Source: Xanthobacteraceae bacterium 501b (GTDB lineage: Bacteria > Pseudomonadota > Alphaproteobacteria > Rhizobiales > Xanthobacteraceae). From it: a DNA stretch of 64,000 nucleotides. Numbering within the stretch: position 1 is the first letter of the stretch; the number at the start of each line of letters is the position of its first letter. The translations under genes were made by a program, and so were the position numbers. The DNA is taken from positions 4,672,001 through 4,736,000 of the forward strand of contig KB899087.1 in NCBI GenBank assembly GCA_000378025.1, read 5' to 3'. The notes beneath the pieces were generated by a model. That model made no database searches. It was not told the DNA's origin and was given only the letters and a program-made list of their open reading frames with translations. Below are positions 18,307 through 27,819 of this stretch, in pieces.

Positions 18307-20387
18307 GCGATCGCCCCGAGCGAGGCGATCTCGACCCCGCGCGCGATTTCCACATGCGACAGAACCGGCAGGGCGGGGAACATGCGCTCAATGATCATCC
18401 GGACATAGGGCCGGGCGTCGGGGGCGGTGACGAGGGCGAAGCTGCCGGCGCTGCGCATCCGCTCGCGAATGGCGGCGGAGGCCTCGGTGCCGAACTGCTC
18501 GACCAGGCGCGGGTCGATGTCGAATTCGGCCACCTCGCCCTTGGCGTCGCGCTTCAGGCTCTCATGGAAGGTCAGGTCCCATTTGCCGCCGAGGCGCAGC
18601 ACCTTGAGTACGCCGCCCTCGGAAAGGTCGCCGCAGATCTGCTGCGCCATCCGCATCCGCACATGCTCCACCACCTGTTCCGAACGCCGCGCATGCGGCA
18701 CGATTTCGGCGATCGCTTCGAGGATGAGGTGCAGATTGCGGATCGAGACACGCTCGGCCAGCAGCAGCTTCAGCACCGCCTGCAGCCCGGAATAGGAAAT
18801 CTGCGAGGGGCACATGTCCTCGATCAGCCGCTTGTATTCGGGATCGAGCCGCTCCAGCAGCGAGCGCATGTCCTTGTAGGACAGCAGCTGCGCCAGGTTG
18901 TTCGACACCACTTCGCTGACATGGGTCAGCATGATCGAGAGCGCGTCGATCGGGGCAAAGCCCTCGCGCTTGACCTCCGCCGCATAGGAATCGGAGACCC
19001 ACAGGGCCTTCATGCCGAAGGCCGGCTCGCGGGTCTCGTCGCCGGGCACGTCCGGGCGCGGGCCGTCGCCGATCACCACCAGCGCTTCGCCGATCCGCAT
19101 TTCATGGCCGGTGATGGCGGTGCCGTGCAGCTTGATCTGGTAGTTCTTGGCCGGCAGGGCCAGACCCTCCGAAACCTTGATGTCGGGGACCACGAAGCCG
19201 TAGCGCTCGGCGAATTTGCGTCGCATCTTGCCGATGCGGTGGGCCAGTTCCGCCGGGTTGCGCAGCACGATGGTGGCGAGCTGCTTGCCCACGGCCACCT
19301 CGACCTCGGCGGTGCGCAGCGATTCCCGCACCGAATCCTTGCTCTCGGCGGCCACCTGCTGCTGCATCTGCGCCTCGCGGGACCTCTCCGCCTCCTTCTC
19401 GCGGGCGAGCTGCTGCGGCACCTTGTAGGCGATGAAGGCCATCACCGCGCCGAGCGCCGCGAACGGAACGAGAGGCAGGCCGGGCACCAGTGCGAGGGAG
19501 AACATCAGCGCGGCGGCAACATAGAGCGCACGCGGATAGGCGCCCAGCTGGCCCAGCACGGCCTTTTCCGTCGTTCCCCGCGTGCCGCCCTTGGACACCA
19601 GCAGGCCGGCGGCCAGCGAGACGATGAGCGCCGGAATCTGCGAGACCAGGCCGTCACCGACGGAGAGGCGGGTGAAGATATCCGCCGCCTCGCGCAGCTC
19701 CATCTCATGGCGGGTCACGCCAATGATGATGCCGCCGAAGATGTTGACCGCGATGATGATGAGGCTCGCCACCGCCTCTCCGCGGACGAATTTCGAGGCG
19801 CCGTCCATCGAGCCGAAGAAGGAGCTTTCCTCTTCCAGCTCGCTGCGCCGGCGCTGCGCTTCCTTGTCGTCGATGAGCCCGGCATTGAGATCGGCGTCGA
19901 TCGCCATCTGCTTGCCGGGAATGGCGTCGAGGGTGAAGCGCGCGCCGACCTCGGCGATGCGGGTCGCGCCCTTGGTGATGACGAGGAAGTTGACGGTGAT
20001 CAGGATGACGAAGACGACGATGCCGATGACGAAGTCACCGCTCATCACCAGCTGCGAGAAGCCGCTGATGATGTGCCCGGCGGCGTGAACGCCATCGCCG
20101 CCTTCCGCGAGGATCAGCCGCGTGGTGCCGATGCCCAGCGCGAGGCGCAATAGGGTGGCGATCAGCAGCACGGTGGGGAAGGCGCTGAATTCGAGCGGCT
20201 TCTGAATCCACAGCGATACCATCAGGATAAGCACTGAAAGCGCAATGGAAAGTGCCAGCCCGAGGTCGATGAGGGGGGCGGGGATGGGGAGGAAGAGGAC
20301 AGTGAGGATGGCGATGATGCCGACCGCAAAGCCGATATCGCGCCGTGAGGCGCGCGCGGTGGCGGGGGCGGCGGTCAATGCGCTCAT
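18303..20387 (-). CDS. flhA: Flagellar export protein FlhA
   Basis: At 694 residues this is full length. The first ~330 residues hold eight transmembrane helices and the conserved FHIPEP-type cytoplasmic loop ([21 protein letters not shown] region, ~150-170, followed by [20 protein letters not shown]). The C-terminal half is the cytoplasmic nonameric ring domain that docks substrates and chaperones. It is preceded 6 nt upstream by fliQ and overlaps fliR. Confidence 0.97.
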   Translation of the reverse strand: MSALTAAPATARASRRDIGFAVGIIAILTVLFLPIPAPLIDLGLALSIALSVLILMVSLWIQKPLEFSAFPTVLLIATLLRLALGIGTTRLILAEGGDGVHAAGHIISGFSQLVMSGDFVIGIVVFVILITVNFLVITKGATRIAEVGARFTLDAIPGKQMAIDADLNAGLIDDKEAQRRRSELEEESSFFGSMDGASKFVRGEAVASLIIIAVNIFGGIIIGVTRHEMELREAADIFTRLSVGDGLVSQIPALIVSLAAGLLVSKGGTRGTTEKAVLGQLGAYPRALYVAAALMFSLALVPGLPLVPFAALGAVMAFIAYKVPQQLAREKEAERSREAQMQQQVAAESKDSVRESLRTAEVEVAVGKQLATIVLRNPAELAHRIGKMRRKFAERYGFVVPDIKVSEGLALPAKNYQIKLHGTAITGHEMRIGEALVVIGDGPRPDVPGDETREPAFGMKALWVSDSYAAEVKREGFAPIDALSIMLTHVSEVVSNNLAQLLSYKDMRSLLERLDPEYKRLIEDMCPSQISYSGLQAVLKLLLAERVSIRNLHLILEAIAEIVPHARRSEQVVEHVRMRMAQQICGDLSEGGVLKVLRLGGKWDLTFHESLKRDAKGEVAEFDIDPRLVEQFGTEASAAIRERMRSAGSFALVTAPDARPYVRMIIERMFPALPVLSHVEIARGVEIASLGAIA

Positions 20388-20393
20388 GATGCT

Positions 20394-20660
20394 TCAGAAT
20401 CCGGTGCCGATCCGGCCGTAGATTTCCTGGGTGAAGGCAAGAATCTGCTGGCCGATGAAAGTGGCAGTCAGTGCAGTGACGACAAGCACCGCGATGATCT
20501 TGGGGATGAAGGTGAGGGTGACTTCCTGCACCTGGGTCAGCGCCTGGAACAGCGCCACCGCGATGCCGACCAGCATCGCCGCCGCGACCGCCGGGCCGGA
20601 GGCGATGATGATGGTCCAGATCGCGGACTGGACGATGTCGAGGGCGTCGGCCTCGTTCAT
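20394..20660 (-). CDS. fliQ: Flagellar export gate protein FliQ
   Basis: The 88-residue protein has two transmembrane hairpin helices (ALDIVQSAIWTIIIASGPAV and IAVLVVTALTATFIGQQILA) flanking the conserved AlFQA(L/I)TQ(I/V)QE..LTF.PK motif. It is a component of FliPQR. It lies between flgD and flhA with 3- and 6-nt spacers. Confidence 0.96.
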   Translation of the reverse strand: MNEADALDIVQSAIWTIIIASGPAVAAAMLVGIAVALFQALTQVQEVTLTFIPKIIAVLVVTALTATFIGQQILAFTQEIYGRIGTGF

Positions 20661-20663
20661 CGC

Positions 20664-21062
20664 TCAGGCGATCCGGATGCCGGCGCCGAGAGTGACCTCG
20701 CGGCCATCGGTGAGGGTGGCCACCGGCGCGTCGGAAGAAATGCGGACCGAGGCCACCTGGCCGGTCACGCTGCCATCGGCGCTGGTGACAGTGCGGCCGA
20801 CCGCGGCATCGGCGATCTGCAGCGCCGAGGAGGTGAGCAGTTGATCGAGCTTGGCATTGGCGGCCACGCTCTGCTCGACCTGCGAGAACGACGCGAGCTG
20901 GCCCATATACTGGGCGGTGTCCATCGGCTCGGTCGGGTCCTGGTTCTTCATCTGGGCGATGAGCAGCTGGAGGAAGGCGCTGTAGTCGAGCGTGCCGCCG
21001 GCCGGCTTGGCGGCAGGGGCCGACGCGGCCGAGGTGCCGCCAAGGGCGTTGATGCTGGTCAT
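20664..21062 (-). CDS. flgD: Flagellar hook assembly scaffold FlgD, short form
   Basis: The 132-residue protein carries the FlgD core: FLQLLIAQMKNQDPTEPMD, then QYMGQLASFSQVEQ. After the ASFSQ region only a short beta segment remains (VGRTVTSADGSVTGQVASVR), so the Ig/Tudor-like C-terminal part found in enteric FlgD (~230 aa) is absent or minimal. Short FlgD proteins of this kind are usual in rhizobia. It caps the growing hook for FlgE assembly. Confidence 0.93.
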   Translation of the reverse strand: MTSINALGGTSAASAPAAKPAGGTLDYSAFLQLLIAQMKNQDPTEPMDTAQYMGQLASFSQVEQSVAANAKLDQLLTSSALQIADAAVGRTVTSADGSVTGQVASVRISSDAPVATLTDGREVTLGAGIRIA

Positions 21063-21140
21063 GGCTGAATTTCCCTGATGCCTTTCCCCGCACGACGGGA
21101 CCCGTCGGCGGCCGGAAAGCGCGTCGAAACAACAAAGGCC

Positions 21141-21539
21141 TCAGGCGGCCCTGGGCGCGTCGCAGCCGAGGATGGTCTCCTCGACGAGGAACAGGCGGCG
21201 CAGGGCGCGCAGCGCGTCGAAGAAGCGGCCGGTGTCGACGAATTCGCCGATCTGGGTCAGCGCGGCGATCATCGAGTCGGTGCGGAACGACACCATCAGC
21301 GCCGACAGCTGTTCGCGGAACAGGCGCTGCGCCTGCGCCATCCGGCGCGGCTCGATCAGCATCATCTGCACGACGAAATAGAGCTGGCGCAGCGGCGTGG
21401 TGGTGTCCTCGACCTGGAGCACATGGCTCTCCAGTAGAAACGCCACATCGTTCATCAGTTCGACCGTCACCTTGCGGTCGACGCGGATGACCGCGCCATT
21501 GAGGAAAAGCCGTTCGCCGGGCTTGAGGGAAATCTGCAT
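21141..21539 (-). CDS. flbT: Flagellin biosynthesis repressor FlbT
   Basis: This 132-residue protein starts MQISLKPGERLFLNGAVIRV, has ELMNDVAFLLESHVLQ and IYFVVQMMLIEPR-like (QLYFVVQMMLIEP) motifs of FlbT, which in Caulobacter binds the flagellin mRNA leader and controls its translation and stability. The ATG at 21539 gives the family N-terminus. It follows flaF by 8 nt. The likely target here is the flagellin mRNA at 40716-41969, whose leader can fold over its ribosome binding site. Confidence 0.95.
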   Translation of the reverse strand: MQISLKPGERLFLNGAVIRVDRKVTVELMNDVAFLLESHVLQVEDTTTPLRQLYFVVQMMLIEPRRMAQAQRLFREQLSALMVSFRTDSMIAALTQIGEFVDTGRFFDALRALRRLFLVEETILGCDAPRAA

Positions 21540-21547
21540 CGCGCGCC

Positions 21548-21895
21548 TCACATAAGCCCGTCGCGGATGGAGCGGTTGACCTCGATGAGGCCGGCGAAAT
21601 TGGAGGAGCGCTCCTGCACGATCTGGTCCGCCTCCTTGATCACCCACAGGCCGATGGAGATCAGGTTGCCGCGCAGCGTCTCGGCCAGCTCGTTATGCGG
21701 GTCGCTGAGGTCGCGGATGAGGAAGCCCCAGAGCTTCTGGAGATAGAGCACGGCCTGCGCGGCTTCCGGCGAGGCCGGGCCGTTCGCCTGGGCGCGCGTC
21801 AGCAGATCGATAGCGTGATCGAGCGCCAGGCGTTCTTCATCACGGCCTTCGGCGCTGGAGTCACCGAGAATCTCGGCATACGAGAAGCGATACAT
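21548..21895 (-). CDS. flaF: Flagellar biosynthesis regulator FlaF
   Basis: The 115-residue all-helical protein begins MYRFSYAEILGDSSAEGR and contains ERLALDHAIDLL, LYLQKLWGFLIRDLSDPHN and LPE/LAETLRGNLISIGLWV, the FlaF signature. FlaF works with FlbT to couple flagellin production to assembly in Alphaproteobacteria. It sits between flgL and flbT. Confidence 0.95.
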   Translation of the reverse strand: MYRFSYAEILGDSSAEGRDEERLALDHAIDLLTRAQANGPASPEAAQAVLYLQKLWGFLIRDLSDPHNELAETLRGNLISIGLWVIKEADQIVQERSSNFAGLIEVNRSIRDGLM

Positions 21896-21911
21896 CTGTC
21901 GACCCTTCGTA

Positions 21912-22961
21912 CTAGATGTAGTCCATGATGGACAGTTTAAGTATTCGCGAAGTCAGAGAGTAGGACATCTCGATCTGAGTGGTCACGGTGTCCAGTCTCG
22001 TCTTGGCTTCGGCGGGATCAATGCCTTCGAGAGCGTTGAGGCGGCGATCCGTGGCGTCGATGGCGCCACGCATCAGCGTGTCGGCGGCGGCGATGCGGCT
22101 TTGTGCGGAGCCGACGCGGGTGGCGATATCGGTGACGCCGGAAACGGCGCTTCCCATCAGCGATCGCGTCTTGTCGAGCACGGTGGCCAGCGCGTCGCCC
22201 TTGAGCGGGGCGGCGCCGAGCGTCGCTATGACCGTGTATGCCATGGCGAGCTTGCGCATGGCTGGCTCGTTGGCGCTGGCCCCGACTTCGATCCGGCTGG
22301 TGGAGGAAATGGCGGCGCTGCGATTCTCGTTGCTGGCGTCCGACCAGGTGGCGCTCCAGCCGGGTTCCTCGAAAGAGGCGGCGAGGGTGGTGTCGATGAA
22401 GTCGGCGAGATCGGCGGCCGGAATCTGCGCCACCGCCGGGTCCTTCAGCGGGTCGGCGGGATCGAGGCCGAAGCGGGCGGCGAAGGCGCTGGTGATCGCG
22501 GCCTGCGGGCCCTCGTCGAAGCTGGCCATCGGCTTGGCGGCGCTGTTCAGCCCACCGAAGAGGTAGCGCCGGCCATCGGTCAGGTTGAGCGTGGCGGTAA
22601 GGGCGTCGAGCGCGGAGCGCCCCTGCGCCGCCAGCACGCCGGCGCCGCTATCGGCCTGGGAGATGCCGACCAGCGCGCTGAGGAAGCCGTCCGCCTGCGC
22701 GCGAATGTCGTCGAGCGCGGTCTGGGTGCGGTCGAGCGCCGCCTCGGTGGAGGCGTTGCCATCGATCAGGCTCTGCAGCGAGGCTTGGTCGCGTCGCAGG
22801 GTGAGATTCTCGCCAATGCCGACGCCGAGATCGAGCCCGACATCGGCGCGCCGGCCGGTGGTCAGTTCCTGGCTCGCCTTGGCCAGCTCGGTCTGCAGCC
22901 GGGGCAGGGCTGCGCGGGGGGCGTGGTTGAGCGAGAGCGTGGAGATGAAGCTGGAAAACAT
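21912..22961 (-). CDS. flgL: Hook-filament junction protein FlgL
   Basis: The 349-residue flagellin-family protein has an N-terminal coiled coil with ELAKASQELTTGRRADVGLDLG and a matching C-terminal helix (MSYSLTSRILKLSIMDYI). It is the distal junction protein placed between FlgK and the filament. It follows flgK by 3 nt, and the ATG codes MFSSFISTLSLN. Confidence 0.93.
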   Translation of the reverse strand: MFSSFISTLSLNHAPRAALPRLQTELAKASQELTTGRRADVGLDLGVGIGENLTLRRDQASLQSLIDGNASTEAALDRTQTALDDIRAQADGFLSALVGISQADSGAGVLAAQGRSALDALTATLNLTDGRRYLFGGLNSAAKPMASFDEGPQAAITSAFAARFGLDPADPLKDPAVAQIPAADLADFIDTTLAASFEEPGWSATWSDASNENRSAAISSTSRIEVGASANEPAMRKLAMAYTVIATLGAAPLKGDALATVLDKTRSLMGSAVSGVTDIATRVGSAQSRIAAADTLMRGAIDATDRRLNALEGIDPAEAKTRLDTVTTQIEMSYSLTSRILKLSIMDYI

Positions 22962-22964
22962 GGC

Positions 22965-24419
22965 TTACCTCACGGCCTGGAAGAGCGCGTCGTATAGGCC
23001 GTTGATCACCGCGATGAGCTTGGACGAGGCCTGGTAGCTGCGTTCGAGATCGAGCTGGCGGGCATATTCGTCGTCCATGTTGATCCCGGTCGCGTTGGAA
23101 AGCGCCTGCGAGGCATGCGAGAGCAGGGCGTATTCGCTGTCCGCCGCGCCGGCGGCGACCTGGCGCTGGCCTTCCAGCCAGCCGGTGGAGGCGGCGGCGA
23201 AATCAGCGAGGGTGGACCGCGCGGGAATGCCGGCGGCGGGGTCGAAATCGCGGACATCGGCCAGTGCCGTGCCGGTGGCCTGCAACTGGTCGGCAAAACT
23301 GGCCTGCCCGCCGGCATTGGCGACATAGGCGGCGCCGTTGATGCCGCCATCGCGCAGGAGGCTCGGGCTGCCGCCGCGCGCGGGATCGACCGCGGCATTG
23401 ACGGCCAGGCGCGCGGCCAGCCCCGTGGCCTGCGCCGGCAGGTTCGCGGTGCCATCGGTGAACAGGCCGGGCGCGTCCGGCGCGCCGGTGCCGCTCTGGT
23501 CGGTCTCGGCGAAGGCCTGCACCAGACCCAGCGCCATGGAGTCGAGCTGCGTCTCCAGCGTCACGGCGGAGCGGTCGCGCAGCTCGGCAAGGCCGGCAAT
23601 GCGCCCGGAACGCAGCGGCATGGCGGCATCCGCGCCGGTGACGCTGACGCCGTCGACCATCACCGCCTGGCCGGCCATCCCGGCCGCCAGCACCGGCGTG
23701 GTCTTGAAGGTGACGGAACGCGGCACGGTTTCAAAAAGGGTGGCGCCGCCATCGGTGTAAAGCACGAGGTCGTTATTGGCGCGGGAAACGGCGGTGACGC
23801 CCATCTCCTCGGCGATGCCGGCGAGCAGCGTGTCGCGCCGGTCCAGCGCGTCGCTCACATCGCGCCCGGCGCCGGTGCCCTTCACCACCGCATCGTTCTC
23901 GGCGGCGAACTGCTTGAGCAGGTCGTTGACCCGGACCACCGAGCGCGCCATGCCGGCATCCGCATCGGTGCGGACGGTGCGGACGGTGGTGGCGGCGGCG
24001 TTGAGGGCGGTGGCGAGATCCTGCGCCACGGTGACGGCGCGGACGCCGAAGGCGGGATCGTCAGGCGCATTGGCGAACTGGGCGAGGGCATCGCCCAGCG
24101 CGCCGATGCGCGCGGCGGGCGCGCTGTCGCCGGTGGGGTCGCCCATGCCGGTGCGCAGCCGGTTCAGCCCGTCCAGCACCGCCTGGCGGTCGGCGGCGTT
24201 CGAGGTCGCCCCGAGCATGCGCGTATAGAGCGCGCTGTCGCTCGCCCGCGAGACGGCGACAACATAGGCGCCGCCAGAGGCTTCCGTGGTGGTGACGGCG
24301 ATCTTGCGCGAGGCGCCCGGCTGCCCCGCATTGCCGATGTTGCGCGCCGTCGTCTCGATCTGGGTCGAGGTCGCGGACAGCGACGCGCGGGCGGTGTTGA
24401 GGGCAAGCGAGAGGCTCAT
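22965..24419 (-). CDS. flgK: Hook-filament junction protein FlgK
   Basis: The 484-residue protein has the FlgK N-terminal rod/hook motif (SLALNTARASLSATSTQIET, with TARNIGNAGQPGASRK), the flagellin-like middle, and the C-terminal D0 helix (DDEYARQLDLERSYQASSKLIAVINGLYDAL). It is the proximal hook-associated protein. It lies 7 nt after flgE. Confidence 0.94.
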   Translation of the reverse strand: MSLSLALNTARASLSATSTQIETTARNIGNAGQPGASRKIAVTTTEASGGAYVVAVSRASDSALYTRMLGATSNAADRQAVLDGLNRLRTGMGDPTGDSAPAARIGALGDALAQFANAPDDPAFGVRAVTVAQDLATALNAAATTVRTVRTDADAGMARSVVRVNDLLKQFAAENDAVVKGTGAGRDVSDALDRRDTLLAGIAEEMGVTAVSRANNDLVLYTDGGATLFETVPRSVTFKTTPVLAAGMAGQAVMVDGVSVTGADAAMPLRSGRIAGLAELRDRSAVTLETQLDSMALGLVQAFAETDQSGTGAPDAPGLFTDGTANLPAQATGLAARLAVNAAVDPARGGSPSLLRDGGINGAAYVANAGGQASFADQLQATGTALADVRDFDPAAGIPARSTLADFAAASTGWLEGQRQVAAGAADSEYALLSHASQALSNATGINMDDEYARQLDLERSYQASSKLIAVINGLYDALFQAVR

Positions 24420-24426
24420 GAGCGCA

Positions 24427-25683
24427 TCACCGCTTCAGGCTCATCAGCACGTCGAGCAGTTCCGAGCCGGTCTGGAACACCTTGGAGTTGGCGGTGTAGT
24501 CGCGCTGGGCGCTGATCATCTCGGTCAGCTCGGACGCCATGTCGACATTCGAGCGCTCGGTGGCGCCCGACACCATGGTGCCGAGACCGCCCTCATTAGC
24601 GAAGCCGATCTGCAGCCCGCCGGATTCGCGCGTGGTCTCGAACACGTTGCCGGCCTTGGGATCGAGATTGTCCGGGCTGGTGACAAAGGCGAGCGGGATC
24701 TTGTAGAGCGCCGACTTGCGCCCGTTCAGGTCGACGGCGGAGACGACGCCGTCCTTGTCGATGGTCACGCTCGCCACCGAGCTGGGAGCGTTGCCGTCCA
24801 CCGTCGCGGTGAGCGGGGTGTAGCGGTCGGCCAGCTGGGTCATGCCGGCGAGGTTGAGGGTCAGCGTCTGCCCGCCCGGCACATCAAGCACCATGGAGGC
24901 GGTGGAGGTGAGGTTGCCGAGTGCGTCGAAATCGAGCGTCTGGGTGGTGAGCGCGGCATTGGCATAGGGGAAGCCGCCGCCCACCGCCGCATCGGCGCGG
25001 TCGAAGGCGGTCATCTCCCACGCGATCGGGCTGTTGCTGGTCTTGGTAAGGTAGATGTCGAGCGTGACCTCGCTGCCGAGATTGTCGAAGGTGACCAGCG
25101 AGGACTTCTGCGAGAAGCTGGAATCGGCGGCGTTCGCGGCCGGGGTGTTGCCGGTCACGACGTCATCGGCGGCCGGCAGGTTGGCGGCGAAGGCGCCGTC
25201 GCGCGAGGGGTTGGCGGCCAGCCGCACATCGGCGACTCGCACCGGCTGCAGGCCGCCGGCGCCGTTCAGCACCACATTGGGGTCGCCGCCGGTGATGTCG
25301 TAGCCCATCAGCGTGAAGCCGGCGGTATTGGTGAGGTTGCCGCTGGCGGCGTCGACGGTGAAGGAGCCGGCGCGGCTGAGATAGGAGGTGCCGTTGGGGT
25401 CTGCGACCAGGAAGAAGCCGTTGCCCTGGATGGCGAGGTCGGTCGCCGAGGTGGAATAGTTCAGCGCGCCCTGCTGGCTTATCGAATGGCGCACGGCGGT
25501 GTTCACAGCACCGGAATTATACTCGCCCGGGCCGCTCTGCAGCAGCAGGGTGGAGAATTCGGCGGAGGCGCGCTTGTAGCCGGCGGTGCCCGAATTGGCG
25601 ATGTTGTCGCCGATGGTGCTCAGCTTGTTGGACTGCGCCGCCATGCCGGACACGCCGGTCCGCATCATGCCATAGAGGCTCAT
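24427..25683 (-). CDS. flgE: Flagellar hook protein FlgE
   Basis: The 418-residue protein has the rod/hook N-terminus (MRTGVSGMAAQSNKLSTIGD, NIANSGTAGYKRA), the flagellar basal-body middle (NSGAVNTAVRHSISQQGALN; GNGFFLVADPNGTSYLSRAG) and the C-terminal hook motif (NVDMASELTEMISAQRDYTA, ending LLDVLMSLKR). It polymerises to form the hook. Confidence 0.96.
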   Translation of the reverse strand: MSLYGMMRTGVSGMAAQSNKLSTIGDNIANSGTAGYKRASAEFSTLLLQSGPGEYNSGAVNTAVRHSISQQGALNYSTSATDLAIQGNGFFLVADPNGTSYLSRAGSFTVDAASGNLTNTAGFTLMGYDITGGDPNVVLNGAGGLQPVRVADVRLAANPSRDGAFAANLPAADDVVTGNTPAANAADSSFSQKSSLVTFDNLGSEVTLDIYLTKTSNSPIAWEMTAFDRADAAVGGGFPYANAALTTQTLDFDALGNLTSTASMVLDVPGGQTLTLNLAGMTQLADRYTPLTATVDGNAPSSVASVTIDKDGVVSAVDLNGRKSALYKIPLAFVTSPDNLDPKAGNVFETTRESGGLQIGFANEGGLGTMVSGATERSNVDMASELTEMISAQRDYTANSKVFQTGSELLDVLMSLKR

Positions 25684-25758
25684 TTCATCACTCCTCGGTG
25701 TCGTTGCCGCACTTGACCGTGTCTGGCTTGTGCGAGACTGGCGTCAGCCGCGCCTCGC

Positions 25759-25785
25759 CTAGCCGCGTATGACTAGCCGCGTATG
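25759..25785. repeat. 13-bp direct repeat at the end of fliI
   Basis: CTAGCCGCGTATG occurs at 25759-25771 and again at 25773-25785. The second copy encodes the last codons and stop of fliI; the first copy lies just beyond the stop. It looks like a small tandem duplication of the gene end. Confidence 0.85.
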
Positions 25786-27095
25786 GCCTGGGCGAGTTCG
25801 GCGAAGGGTTCGCGGCTGGGTGGGGCGTCGGCATATTGCGACAGCGCCTCATAGATGCGGGGCACCACCTTCACCGCCTGGTCGAGCTCGGGGTCGGCGC
25901 CGGGATGGTAGCCGCCCATCAGCCTGAGGTCGCGCGTGTCCTCGAAGCGGGCGATGAGGCTGCGCAGGCGGCGGATCAGGTCGCGCTCTTCCGGGCTCCA
26001 CACGAGATCGGCGAGGCGCGAGACCGAGCGCAGCACGTTCACCGCCGGAAAGCGCCCCTGGTCGCCGATCGCCCGGTCGAGCACGATATGGCCGTCCAGC
26101 GTGCCGCGCACGGCGTCGGCCACCGGGTCGTTATGGTCGTCGCCATCGACCAGAACCGAGAAGATGGCGGAGATCGCGCCCGCGCCGTCCGGTCCCGGGC
26201 CGGCGCGCTCCAGCAGGCGGGGCAGGGTGCTGAACACGCTCGGCGCATAGCCGCGCGCCACCGCCGGCTCGCCTGCCGCCAACGCCACGTCGCGCGCGGC
26301 ATGGGCGTAGCGGGTGACGCTGTCGACGATGAGCAGGACCTGCTCGCCGCGATCGCGGAAATATTCGGCCACGGCGAAGCCCGCGCGCGGCGCCAGGCGC
26401 CGCATCATCGCGCTCTCGTCGCTGGTAGCCACCACCACCACCGAGCGGTGGCGGTTGGGCGCCAGCGGGCCTTCGAGGAATTCGCGCACCTCGCGGCCGC
26501 GCTCGCCGACCAGGGCGACGACGATGGTGTCGAAGCCCTCGCAGCGGGCCAGCATGGCGAGCAGGGTCGACTTGCCGACGCCCGAGCCGGCGAAGATGCC
26601 GATGCGCTGGCCCTCGCAGAGCGGGGTGAACAGGTCGATCACCCGGACGCCGGTACGCAGGGGCTTGTGGATGCGCGCCCGCGTCATCGCTTCCGGCGGA
26701 TCGGCTTCGAGCGCGCGCGCCTCGTCGCCCAGGGTGAGCGGGCCGAGCCCGTCCAGCGGCTGGCCCAGCGCGCCGATCACCCGGCCTTTCCAGTCGGCAT
26801 GCGGGCGGAAGGCGAGGGTGCGCGCCAGATGCGCCGGCGCGCCGAGGCCGATCGGCACCCGCTCGTCGAACGGCTTCACCGTGGCGCCGCCCTCGTCGAG
26901 CCGCACCACTTCGCCGATCAGCTGGCGCCCGCCCGCCTCCACCCCGACGCAGGCGCCGAGGGTGAGGTGGGAGGACAGGCCCGACACGCGAAAATGCGTC
27001 GGCGTCACTTCGCGCACCACGCCCGAGACGCGCACGAAGGGCAGGTCGTCGAGGCCCGACTGAACGGTGCCCTCCAGGCGCGCCAGCGCGTTCAT
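25773..27095 (-). CDS. fliI: Flagellum-specific export ATPase FliI
   Basis: The 440-residue ATPase has a Walker A in GIFAGSGVGKSTLLAML, ALVGERGREVREF, a Walker B in VLLIVDSVTRYAHA, and the F1-beta-like C-terminus. It energises unfolding of flagellar export substrates. It lies between flgF (1-nt spacer upstream) and flgE. A duplicated 13-bp segment overlaps its stop codon. Confidence 0.97.
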   Translation of the reverse strand: MNALARLEGTVQSGLDDLPFVRVSGVVREVTPTHFRVSGLSSHLTLGACVGVEAGGRQLIGEVVRLDEGGATVKPFDERVPIGLGAPAHLARTLAFRPHADWKGRVIGALGQPLDGLGPLTLGDEARALEADPPEAMTRARIHKPLRTGVRVIDLFTPLCEGQRIGIFAGSGVGKSTLLAMLARCEGFDTIVVALVGERGREVREFLEGPLAPNRHRSVVVVATSDESAMMRRLAPRAGFAVAEYFRDRGEQVLLIVDSVTRYAHAARDVALAAGEPAVARGYAPSVFSTLPRLLERAGPGPDGAGAISAIFSVLVDGDDHNDPVADAVRGTLDGHIVLDRAIGDQGRFPAVNVLRSVSRLADLVWSPEERDLIRRLRSLIARFEDTRDLRLMGGYHPGADPELDQAVKVVPRIYEALSQYADAPPSREPFAELAQAIRG

Positions 27096-27096
27096 C

Positions 27097-27816
27097 TCAG
27101 GACGGCCCCAGCGTGCGGATGGTCTCGGAGGTCTGGTCCTCGGTCTGCTGCACCGCCTGGGCAGCCATCTCGAAAGTGCGCTGGACGGCGATGAGCCGTG
27201 TCATCTCCATGATCGGATCGACATTGGAGCCTTCGATATAGCCCTGGCGGACGCCGAGCCGGGAGAAGTCCTGCACCGGCTGGGCGGGGCGGTCGGGAAT
27301 CACTGTCCCGTGGCCGTTACGCTCCAGCTTCGCCCCTGCCGGCAGGGTGAACAGGCCGAGCGTGCCGGCCTGGTTGGCGCCCTGCGTGATCGTGCCGTCG
27401 GCGCCGATGCGAATCTCGCCGGCGGAGGGATCGAGCAGAAGCTGCGTGCCACCGGCGTCGAGCACCGGGAGGTTGTCGACGGTGAGCAGTTCGCCCGCCG
27501 GCCCCATATGCAGGCGCCCGTCGCGGGTATAGGCGCGGCCGGCCGGGGTCTGCACCGCGAACCAGCTGTCGCCCTGCGGGGCGACATCAAGCGGATTGCC
27601 GGTGAAGATGGCCGGCCCGGCATTGAGCGAGGTGTAGCTCTCGCCCTCGGAGACGAAGGCGACTTCCTGGTCGCCGGCCGTCGACAGCAGCCGCTCGAAC
27701 TTGATCTCCTCGGCGCGATAGCCCGGCGTGTTCATGTTGGCGATGTTGTTGGCGATGGTCGCCATGCGCCGTTCCGTCGCCATCTGCGCCGACAGCGAGA
27801 CGTAGAGATTCGGCAT
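27097..27816 (-). CDS. flgF: Proximal rod protein FlgF
   Basis: The 239-residue rod protein has the conserved N-terminus (SAQMATERRMATIANNIANM, NTPGYRAEEIKFE) and C-terminal YIEGSNVDPIMEMTRLIAVQ, RTFEMAAQAVQQ. It is one of two FlgF/FlgG-type rod proteins; the other, flgG, is at 35073. It lies 3 nt after the DUF1217 gene and opens the flgF-fliI-flgE series. Confidence 0.94.
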   Translation of the reverse strand: MPNLYVSLSAQMATERRMATIANNIANMNTPGYRAEEIKFERLLSTAGDQEVAFVSEGESYTSLNAGPAIFTGNPLDVAPQGDSWFAVQTPAGRAYTRDGRLHMGPAGELLTVDNLPVLDAGGTQLLLDPSAGEIRIGADGTITQGANQAGTLGLFTLPAGAKLERNGHGTVIPDRPAQPVQDFSRLGVRQGYIEGSNVDPIMEMTRLIAVQRTFEMAAQAVQQTEDQTSETIRTLGPS

Positions 27817-27819
27817 GGG

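Noticed and set aside
18354-20153. 599-residue plus-strand open frame antisense to flhA
   Set aside because: Shadow frame with Arg/Gly/Gln-rich composition; flhA is clearly the gene.
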